Shown here: in pieces, positions 25,441-31,073 of the stretch
Position numbering within the stretch: position 1 is the stretch's first letter
Layout of the letters: each line of letters starts with the position of its first letter
DNA from: Pseudomonadota bacterium
GTDB taxonomy: Bacteria; Pseudomonadota; Alphaproteobacteria; Caulobacterales; Caulobacteraceae
Length of the DNA: 31,073 bases
Assembly: GCA_023390245.1 (NCBI GenBank)
Contig: JAEWDF010000061.1
Span: forward strand, 1-31,073
Direction: 5' to 3'
Translations under genes and position numbers: made by a program
The notes under the pieces: model-generated
What the model was told of the DNA's origin: nothing
The model's database searches: none
What the model saw: only the letters and a program-made list of their open reading frames with translations

Positions 25441-28142
25441 CCGCTGTTGCGTAGCCCCGCCGCCACCCCGTTGATGGCCAGAAGGATGCCTTCACGCACC
25501 CGCGGATCCTCGTCTCCCGCCCGGCGGCGGCGGATCAGCTCGATCTGCACGTGGTTCAGAGGCTCGACATAGGGCATGCGCAGGCGGATCAGGCTGTCCA
25601 GCTCGGGCTGGCCGCCCAGCAGCTTGTCGTGGCCGGTGATGGCCAGGACCGCCGCATGGGTGCGGTCCCACTCGGCCTTGATCTCCCCATAGATGCGCGC
25701 CGCCAGGGACGCGTCGGGCGCCAGGGTCGAATAGCGCCGGGCGATGGTCATGTCGGCCTTGGCCATGACCATCTCCATGTTCTGGACCAGCGTCTTGAAG
25801 AAGGGCCAGGCCTCGGCCATCGCCTTCAGCTCGGCCATGTCGCGGCCCTGGACCGCCGAGCCGAAGCCGTACCAGCCCGGCAGCATCACCCGGCTCTGCG
25901 ACCAGCTGAACACCCAGGGAATGGCGCGCAGGTCCTCGATGGCGGGGGAGGCGGTGCGGCTGGCCGGGCGCGAGCCGATCTTCAGGTCGGCGATCTCGGC
26001 GATGGGCGTGGCGGCCCGGAAATAGTCGACGAAGCCGGGCGTCTCATAAACCAGGGCACGATAGGCCTTCATCGAGGCGGCCGACAGGCGCGCGGCCGTC
26101 TCGCCGTGCTGGGCGCTGTAACCCGCATCCGACTGCGGCCCCCGCGAGGCCAGCAGGGTTCCGCAGGTCAGGGCGTCGAGGTTGCGCTGGGCTACCTCCG
26201 GCTCACCGTATTTGTTGGCGATGACCTCGCCCTGTTCGGTGACGCGGATGCGGCCCGCGACGGTCCCGGCGGGCTGGCCCAGCACGGCTGAAAAGGCGGA
26301 ACCGCCGCCGCGCCCGACGGCGCCGCCCCGGCCGTGGAACAGTTGCAGCCGCACGCCCGCCGCGCGCGTGACCTCCAGCAGGGCGCGCGAGGCCTCGTGC
26401 AGCTCCCACCCCGAGGTCAGGTAGGAGCCGTCCTTGTTGCTGTCGGAATAGCCGATCATCACTTCCTGCACCCCGCGCGCCTCGGCCACGGCGCGGGCGG
26501 AAGGCTCGGCCAGGACGCGCTCCAGCGTGGCGCGGGCGGCGCGCAGGTCGTCGATGGTCTCGAACAGGGGCGCGGCCTGAATGGGGCAGGCGCCGGGGGC
26601 GCTCGGGTCGTAGAGGCCGACTTCCTTCAGCAGCAGATAGACCTCCAGCATGTCCGAAGCCGCGTCGGTCTTGGACACGATATGGGTGCGGATCGCCTGC
26701 GGGCCGAAGGTCGAAAGGGCCTCGGCGGCGGCCTGAAGGATGGCGCGTTCCTTCAGCGTCTCGGGGGCATAGTCCGCATACGGAGAGAAGAGGGGGCGGG
26801 GCCCGGTCAGTTCGCGCGCCAGCACGGCCAGCCGTTCGGCCTCGTCCAGGGCGGCGTAGTCGGGGCAGACGCCCGCGACCTTTAGCAGGTCGGCGACCAC
26901 CCGTTCATGCACGTCCGAGTTCTGGCGCAGGTCCAGCGTCGCCATGTGGAAGCCGAACACGTCCGCCGCCGTGATCAGCCGCGCCAGCCGGTCGTCGGCG
27001 AAGACGGCGCCGTGGGTCCGCACCAGACTGTCATGCAGGATGTTCAGATCGGCGCGGAAGCCGTCTGGGCCGTCATAGGCCGGGGCTTCGAAGCGGGCGG
27101 GGCGCGGCGTCGGCTCGCCGGTCAGGGCCGGATAGGCGGCCGACAGGCGGGCGTAGATCTGGCTGAGCGCCCGGCGATAGGGTTCGTCCGCGCGCTGGAT
27201 GGAGGCGTCGCCTGATCCTTGCGCCAGGGCGGCCAGTTCGGGGGTGACGCGGGTCAGGTCGATGGACAGGCTGAGCTCGGCGCCCAGGGCGTGCACCTCG
27301 TCCAGATAGAAGCCCAGCGCGGCGCGGGCCTGGCTGCGGAAGGCGGCGCGCAGGGTCGAGGCGTCGACGTTCGGGTTGCCGTCGCGGTCGCCGCCGACCC
27401 ATGAGCCGATGCGCACGAAGGGCGCCAGGTCGGGCGCCTCCAGCAGCCTGCGCCACTCGGCCAACTGGGCCGGGGCGACGTGCAGGAAGATACGCTGCAG
27501 CCAGTCGACCACGGTGTCGATTTCGTCCTGCACCACCAGGGCCGAAGCCCGCGTCAGCCGCGTGGCCCACAGGATGACGATCTGGCGGCGCAGGGCCGCC
27601 TTCAGGGTGTCGGCGTCACAGGCGATCCCGTCGCGGTCGCACCCGTCCAGCAGCTCGCCGACCGCCGTGGTGCGGTCGATGACGCTCTTGCGGCGCACCT
27701 CGGATGGATGGGCGGTCAGCACCGGCGAGATCAGGGCCTGAGCCAGCAGGTCGCGCACCGCGCCCCTGTCGACGCCCGCCTCGGCCAGTCGTTTCAGCAC
27801 GCCTTCGGGGGTGTCGGCCCGTTCGCCCGCCTCGGCCTGAGCCTGGGCGCGGCGCTTGCCCGCCCGGTCCTCGGCGACATTGGCCAGCAGGGAGAAGGCG
27901 GCGAAACCGTGCGTCAGGCCGATGGCCTGATCCAGCGACAGCTCGCCCAACAGGCGCTCCAGCTCCGAAGCGTCGTCCGAGGCCGGGTCGCGGTGATAGG
28001 CGACCGAAGCCTGGCGCACCGCTTCGATGCGGTCGTAGAGAGCCTGGCCGCCCTCGTCGCGGATCACCTCGCCCAGCAAGGCGCCCAGAAGCCGGACCTC
28101 CGCGCGGAGGCGGTCGTGAGGAAATTCGGAAGTCTGGGTCAT
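25437..28142 (-). CDS. ppc: Phosphoenolpyruvate carboxylase
   Basis: A 901-residue cytosolic enzyme that fixes bicarbonate onto phosphoenolpyruvate to give oxaloacetate, refilling the TCA cycle. Key sites are VLTAHPSEVRRKSV (catalytic His145), GSWVGGDRDGNPNV (247-259), GYSDSNKDG (about 563-571), the glycine-rich FHGRGGAVGRGGGS (about 602), RAIPWVFSWSQSR and the C-terminal NGVAAGLRNSG, close to the usual RNTG end. Serine replaces the common Thr in HPTE. The ATG at 28142 has GGAGAGA 6 bases upstream; a longer frame reaching 28208 lacks support. It diverges from ffh across a 386-base non-coding region. Confidence 0.97.
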   Translation of the reverse strand: MTQTSEFPHDRLRAEVRLLGALLGEVIRDEGGQALYDRIEAVRQASVAYHRDPASDDASELERLLGELSLDQAIGLTHGFAAFSLLANVAEDRAGKRRAQAQAEAGERADTPEGVLKRLAEAGVDRGAVRDLLAQALISPVLTAHPSEVRRKSVIDRTTAVGELLDGCDRDGIACDADTLKAALRRQIVILWATRLTRASALVVQDEIDTVVDWLQRIFLHVAPAQLAEWRRLLEAPDLAPFVRIGSWVGGDRDGNPNVDASTLRAAFRSQARAALGFYLDEVHALGAELSLSIDLTRVTPELAALAQGSGDASIQRADEPYRRALSQIYARLSAAYPALTGEPTPRPARFEAPAYDGPDGFRADLNILHDSLVRTHGAVFADDRLARLITAADVFGFHMATLDLRQNSDVHERVVADLLKVAGVCPDYAALDEAERLAVLARELTGPRPLFSPYADYAPETLKERAILQAAAEALSTFGPQAIRTHIVSKTDAASDMLEVYLLLKEVGLYDPSAPGACPIQAAPLFETIDDLRAARATLERVLAEPSARAVAEARGVQEVMIGYSDSNKDGSYLTSGWELHEASRALLEVTRAAGVRLQLFHGRGGAVGRGGGSAFSAVLGQPAGTVAGRIRVTEQGEVIANKYGEPEVAQRNLDALTCGTLLASRGPQSDAGYSAQHGETAARLSAASMKAYRALVYETPGFVDYFRAATPIAEIADLKIGSRPASRTASPAIEDLRAIPWVFSWSQSRVMLPGWYGFGSAVQGRDMAELKAMAEAWPFFKTLVQNMEMVMAKADMTIARRYSTLAPDASLAARIYGEIKAEWDRTHAAVLAITGHDKLLGGQPELDSLIRLRMPYVEPLNHVQIELIRRRRAGDEDPRVREGILLAINGVAAGLRNSG

Positions 28143-28528
28143 GGATGTCTCTCCGCGGGGAGGCCGGAAGCGGAACCGTATCAGCGGAATCCGAGCGCGC
28201 CAGTCCATGCTGCAACGCGCAAACCCTTTGTGTGGTGGCGTTTCGGCGGAGAAACGGAGTCGACATCGCCTTGCTTTTCCGCCATAAGCCGCGACTTCCG
28301 GCGCAATTGAACCTGCGCCTCCACCATCACGACAGCTTTTTGGGTCGTGCTACCGCGCTAAGCGCTGCTTGAGCACAGCCCATTGGGGCTCAAGTAGGCC
28401 GACCGGCCGATAGCCCCGAAAAAGAACGAGGATGGAGAGGGCCTCTGTCGACGTGATCGTTCGCAGAGGTCGCCCGCCTATGGGCGCTGCTCGCGGAGGC
28501 CAAGGCCCAGGCGCATGAAAGGGTTTGA
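28143..28528. other. 386-base non-coding region upstream of ffh, rich in overlapping inverted repeats
   Basis: No gene is supportable here. Perfect inverted repeats are CGTTTC-N6-GAAACG (28239-28256), GGCGGA/TCCGCC (28245-28283), GGCGCA-N8-TGCGCC (28300-28319), CACGAC-N10-GTCGTG (28328-28349), CTTGAGC-N13-GCTCAAG (28368-28394), GGGGCT/AGCCCC (28385-28417, with GGCCG-ac-CGGCC inside), CCTCTG-N16-CAGAGG (28442-28469) and GGCCTC/GAGGCC (28440-28501). Several overlap, so they cannot form together. The region must hold the divergent ppc and ffh promoters; it may also encode a structured leader or small RNA. I looked for the SRP RNA (GGAA tetraloop plus AGCAGC) and for tRNA and did not find them. 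Confidence 0.6.
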
Positions 28529-30052
28529 ATGTTCGAGGCTCTGAACGAGCGGCTGACAGGCGTATTCGACCGGATCACCGGCCGCGGCGCCCTGTCCGAA
28601 AAGGATGTCGAGGAGGCCCTGCGCGAGGTCCGCGTCGCCCTGCTCGAGGCCGACGTCGCCCTGCCGGTGGTCAAGGACTTCATCGCTCGCGCCAAGACGG
28701 CCGCGACCGGCGAGGAAGTCATCCGCGCGGTCAAGCCCGCCGATCAGGTCATCAAGATCGTCTATGACGGCCTGGTCGACATGCTGGGCGGCGAAGAGCC
28801 GGTTCCGCTGAACACCAATGCGACCCCGCCCGCCGTCGTGCTGATGGCCGGTCTGCAAGGCTCGGGCAAGACGACGACTTCGGCCAAGCTGGCCCTGCGT
28901 CTGTCCAAGTTCGACAAGAAGAAGGTCATGATGGCCTCGCTGGACACGCGTCGTCCGGCGGCCATGGAGCAGTTGGCCACTCTGGGTCAGCAGATCGAGG
29001 TCGCGACCCTGCCCATCGTGGCGGGCGAGAGCGCGGTCCAGATCACCCGCCGCGCGCTTCAGTCGGCCAAGCTGCAGGGCTTCGACGTCCTGATCCTCGA
29101 CACCGCCGGCCGCATCACCCTGGACGAAGGGCTGATGAATGAGGTGGCCGAGGTTGCTGAGATCGCCAAGCCGGTCGAGACCCTGCTGGTCGCTGACAGC
29201 CTGACCGGTCAGGACGCGGTGCGTACCGCTAGCGCCTTCCACGAGCGCCTGCCCTTGACGGGTCTGGTGCTGACCCGCGCCGACGGCGATGGGCGCGGCG
29301 GCGCCATGCTGTCGATGCGCGCCGTCACCGGCCTGCCGATCAAATATCTGGGCGCGGGCGAAAAGGTCGATGCGCTGGACGTCTTCGACGCCCGCCGCGT
29401 CGCCGGCCGCATCCTGGGCCAGGGGGACATCGTCGCCCTGGTCGAGAAGGCCGCGGGCGAGCTGGACCAGGCCAAGGCCGAGAAGATGGCCCGCAAGCTG
29501 GCCAAGGGTCAGTTCGATCTGGACGATCTGGCCGGTCAGCTGAACCAGATGAAGAAGATGGGCGGTCTTCAGGGCATCATGGGCCTGCTGCCCGGCGTGG
29601 CCAAGCTGAAGAACCAGATGGCCGAGAACAACGTCTCGGACAAGATGATCGACCGCCAGCTGGCCGTCATCAACTCCATGACCAAGGCCGAGCGCAAGAA
29701 GCCGGACCTGCTGAACGCCAGCCGCAAGAAGCGCGTGGCCAAGGGCGCCGGCGTCGAGGTTCAGGACATCAACCGCCTGCTGAAACAGCACCGGCAGATG
29801 GCCGACATGGTCAAGTCGCTGTCCAAGGGCGGCGGCAAGAACCTGCAGAAGATGGCCTCCATGATGGGCGGCCTGCCCGGCATGGGCGGCGGCGGTCCGG
29901 ACATGAACCGCCTGAAGGCGCTGGGCGGCGGCAAGATGCCGGAACCCTCGGCCGATGAAATGAAAGCCATTCAGGACCGCCTGGCGGGTCTGGGCGGCGG
30001 ACAACTTCCGGGGGGCCTTCCGGGTCTGCCGGGCTTCCCCAAAAAGAATTAA
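28529..30052 (+). CDS. ffh: Signal recognition particle protein Ffh (SRP54)
   Basis: A 507-residue SRP GTPase that binds signal sequences on ribosomes with the SRP RNA and delivers them to FtsY. The N domain has ALLEADVALPVVKDF (37-51). GTPase motifs are GLQGSGKTT at 108-116, LDTRRPAAMEQL at 138-149, DTAGR at 191-195 and TRADGDGRGG at 249-258; the G4 element is TRAD where most bacteria have TKxD, which I recall as common in alphaproteobacteria. The methionine-rich M domain (about 325-430) contains the RNA-binding SRKKRVAKGAGVEVQDIN (398-415). A Gly/Met/Pro-rich tail ends the protein. It lies 24 bases upstream of rpsP and is probably co-transcribed with it. Confidence 0.98.
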   Translation: MFEALNERLTGVFDRITGRGALSEKDVEEALREVRVALLEADVALPVVKDFIARAKTAATGEEVIRAVKPADQVIKIVYDGLVDMLGGEEPVPLNTNATPPAVVLMAGLQGSGKTTTSAKLALRLSKFDKKKVMMASLDTRRPAAMEQLATLGQQIEVATLPIVAGESAVQITRRALQSAKLQGFDVLILDTAGRITLDEGLMNEVAEVAEIAKPVETLLVADSLTGQDAVRTASAFHERLPLTGLVLTRADGDGRGGAMLSMRAVTGLPIKYLGAGEKVDALDVFDARRVAGRILGQGDIVALVEKAAGELDQAKAEKMARKLAKGQFDLDDLAGQLNQMKKMGGLQGIMGLLPGVAKLKNQMAENNVSDKMIDRQLAVINSMTKAERKKPDLLNASRKKRVAKGAGVEVQDINRLLKQHRQMADMVKSLSKGGGKNLQKMASMMGGLPGMGGGGPDMNRLKALGGGKMPEPSADEMKAIQDRLAGLGGGQLPGGLPGLPGFPKKN

Positions 30053-30055
30053 CGC

Positions 30056-30067
30056 CTTTCTAGAAAG
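30056..30067. promoter_or_regulatory. 12-base palindrome covering the rpsP ribosome-binding region
   Basis: CTTTCTAGAAAG is a perfect palindrome in the 24-base gap between ffh and rpsP. Its right half overlaps the purine-rich GAAAGAGA that would serve as the rpsP Shine-Dalgarno sequence. It could bind a protein, or dimerise or fold only weakly; the effect is uncertain. Confidence 0.25.
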
Positions 30068-30076
30068 AGACTGAAA

Positions 30077-30574
30077 ATGCTGAAGATTCGTCTGTCCCGC
30101 GGCGGCGCCAAGAAGCGCCCCTACTACCACATCGTCATCGCCGACTCGCACGCTCCGCGCGACGGCAAGTTCATCGAGCGCGTCGGCAGCTACAACCCGA
30201 TGCTGCCGAAGGACAGCGCCACCCCGCGCATCGTCCTGAAGGCCGACCGCATCGCCGAATGGCTCGCCAAGGGCGCCCAGCCGACCGACCGCGTCGCCCG
30301 CTTCATCAGCCAGAGCCAGGACGAAGCGCTGGCCGGCAAGGTCCAGTGGGTCCAGGGCAACAACCCGAAGAAGGCCGAGCCGGGCAAGAAGGCCCAGGAA
30401 CGCGCCGCCGAGCGCGCCCAGCGCGAAGCCGACCGCCTGGAAGCCGAAGCCGCCGCCAAGGCCGAGGCCGCTGAGGCCGCCGCCGCCGCCGCTGCTGCGC
30501 CGGCCGAAGAAGCTCCGGCTGAAGAAGCCCCGGCCGCTGAAGCCGCTGCTGAAGCGACCGAAGAGCAGGCCTGA
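30077..30574 (+). CDS. rpsP: 30S ribosomal protein S16 with a long Ala/Glu-rich C-terminal tail
   Basis: A 165-residue small-subunit ribosomal protein. Residues 1-80 are the S16 core: MLKIRLSRGGAKKRPYYHIV, the SHAPRDGKFIERVGSYNP segment and the ADRIAEWLAKGAQPTDRVA region. The core is about the length of E. coli S16 (82). The remaining 85 residues are an extension: first Lys/Arg/Glu-rich and probably helical (NPKKAEPGKKAQERAAERAQ), then almost only Ala and Glu with some Pro. Alphaproteobacterial S16 proteins often have extensions of varied length. The order ffh-rpsP-rimM matches the conserved cluster that continues with trmD and rplS, which may lie beyond the right edge. Confidence 0.97.
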   Translation: MLKIRLSRGGAKKRPYYHIVIADSHAPRDGKFIERVGSYNPMLPKDSATPRIVLKADRIAEWLAKGAQPTDRVARFISQSQDEALAGKVQWVQGNNPKKAEPGKKAQERAAERAQREADRLEAEAAAKAEAAEAAAAAAAAPAEEAPAEEAPAAEAAAEATEEQA

Positions 30575-30613
30575 GCCTTATCTCTTCATCCGGTCTCGGC
30601 CGGTTGAAACGGG

Positions 30614-30646
30614 AAAGCAGCGTCCTTTCGGGGCGCTGCTTTTCTG
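30614..30646 (+). terminator. Rho-independent terminator after rpsP
   Basis: AAAGCAGCGTCC at 30614-30625 pairs with GGGGCGCTGCTTT at 30631-30643 in a 12-bp stem (one G-U pair) with a TTTCG loop, ending in TTTTCT. It lies 40 bases after the rpsP stop and 39 bases before rimM, so rimM must rely on readthrough or its own promoter. Confidence 0.85.
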
Positions 30647-30684
30647 CTATCTGGACCCCTCGCATCGGCAAACGCTGCCCGGCC

Positions 30685-31073
30685 ATGATCCGCGAAGACA
30701 GACTGATTCTGGTGGGCCAGATCGGCGGCGCCTTCGGCGTGAAGGGCGAGGTGCGGATCAGCGCCTATACCGCCGACGCCATGGCCCTGATGGGCTATTC
30801 GCCGCTGCTGGGCGCCGACGGCAAGCCGGTGCTGACGCTGATGTCCGCGCGGCCGGACAAGGCGGGCGTGGTGGCGCGCGTCAAGGAGATCGCGACCAAG
30901 GAAGAGGCCGACGCCCGGCGCGGTCAGAAGCTGTTCGTCACCCGCGACGCCCTGCCAGAGCCTGAAGAAGACGAGTTCTACCTGACCGACCTGATCGGGC
31001 TGGAGGGGCGCGATCCGGCCGATGTCGTGCTGGGAAAGGTCAAGTCGGTCCAGAACTTCGGCGCCGACGACAT
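30685..31073 (+). CDS. rimM: Ribosome maturation factor RimM (cut by window edge)
   Basis: The first 129 residues of RimM, which assists late assembly of the 30S subunit head and binds S19; the C-terminal PRC-barrel part runs off the right edge. The N-terminal motif LILVGQIGGAFGVKGEVRI (about 7-25) is diagnostic, and DEFYLTDLIGL marks the start of the second domain. ATG 30685 is the first start in frame and has no clear Shine-Dalgarno sequence. The position after rpsP is conserved in bacteria, although here a strong terminator stands between the two. Confidence 0.95.
   Translation, partial: MIREDRLILVGQIGGAFGVKGEVRISAYTADAMALMGYSPLLGADGKPVLTLMSARPDKAGVVARVKEIATKEEADARRGQKLFVTRDALPEPEEDEFYLTDLIGLEGRDPADVVLGKVKSVQNFGADD

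Noticed and set aside
28300..28319. tRNA T-arm on the minus strand (GGTTCAAT in a hairpin loop)
   Set aside because: The stem and loop sizes are wrong and no acceptor, D or anticodon arms surround it.
28143..28528. SRP (4.5S-type) RNA gene next to ffh
   Set aside because: The conserved GGAA tetraloop with the opposing AGCAGC element is not found on either strand.
28709..29460. Ffh G4 motif TRAD as a loss of GTP specificity
   Set aside because: I recall the same TRxDGDGRGG form in other alphaproteobacterial Ffh proteins, so it is probably normal for the group.
28478..30151. A 557-codon antisense frame over ffh
   Set aside because: No family motif, no start context, and full overlap with a certain gene.

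Overview
The window is GC-rich, gene-dense bacterial chromosome. The gene set suggests an alphaproteobacterium, most likely Caulobacterales and close to Brevundimonas: an Ffh with a TRAD G4 motif, a PutA without a DNA-binding domain beside a divergent Lrp-type regulator, GC-rich REP-like hairpins, and housekeeping genes grouped in pairs. The genus is inferred from recalled family features, not from a database search. I support 27 protein genes, two of them cut by the window edges, and no rRNA, tRNA, CRISPR array, insertion sequence or prophage.

Layout. 1-712: the start of dnaX, minus strand. 808-4415: a HAD phosphatase, a NifU-like Fe-S scaffold, yidD and thrS, plus strand, with a REP-like inverted-repeat pair in the first gap. 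4449-7899: an iron-uptake unit on the minus strand (TonB-dependent receptor, PepSY membrane protein, 60-residue membrane protein) with a Fur-box-like site upstream. 8039-10481: a minus-strand operon argB - pyrimidine 5'-nucleotidase - dapD in which each stop overlaps the next start. 10554-10739: a 61-residue protein with two CxxCxGxG knuckles. 10746-14450: putA and a divergent Lrp/AsnC regulator, probably PutR. 14527-18937: a GT4 glycosyltransferase, then glmS and glmM diverging from each other and supplying glucosamine phosphate for the envelope. 18942-21231: a MarR regulator with a histone-H1-like tail, then yciB and ftsY. 21376-25424: a YdeI-type protein, a secreted PL10 pectate lyase and glutamine-dependent NAD synthetase. 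25437-28142: ppc. 28143-28528: the one long gene-free stretch, rich in overlapping inverted repeats. 28529-31073: ffh, rpsP, a strong terminator and the start of rimM.

How the genes work together. Both protein components of the signal-recognition pathway (ffh, ftsY) are present, along with yidD, which helps YidC insert membrane proteins. The receptor and PepSY protein form a plausible siderophore uptake and reduction unit. PutA and its regulator form a proline-catabolism switch. Most of the content is ordinary core genome. The less usual points are the structured ffh upstream region, the MarR tail, the pelA operator-like palindromes, the coupled small membrane protein, the cysteine-free DnaX zinc-module region and the dizinc-type mini-protein.
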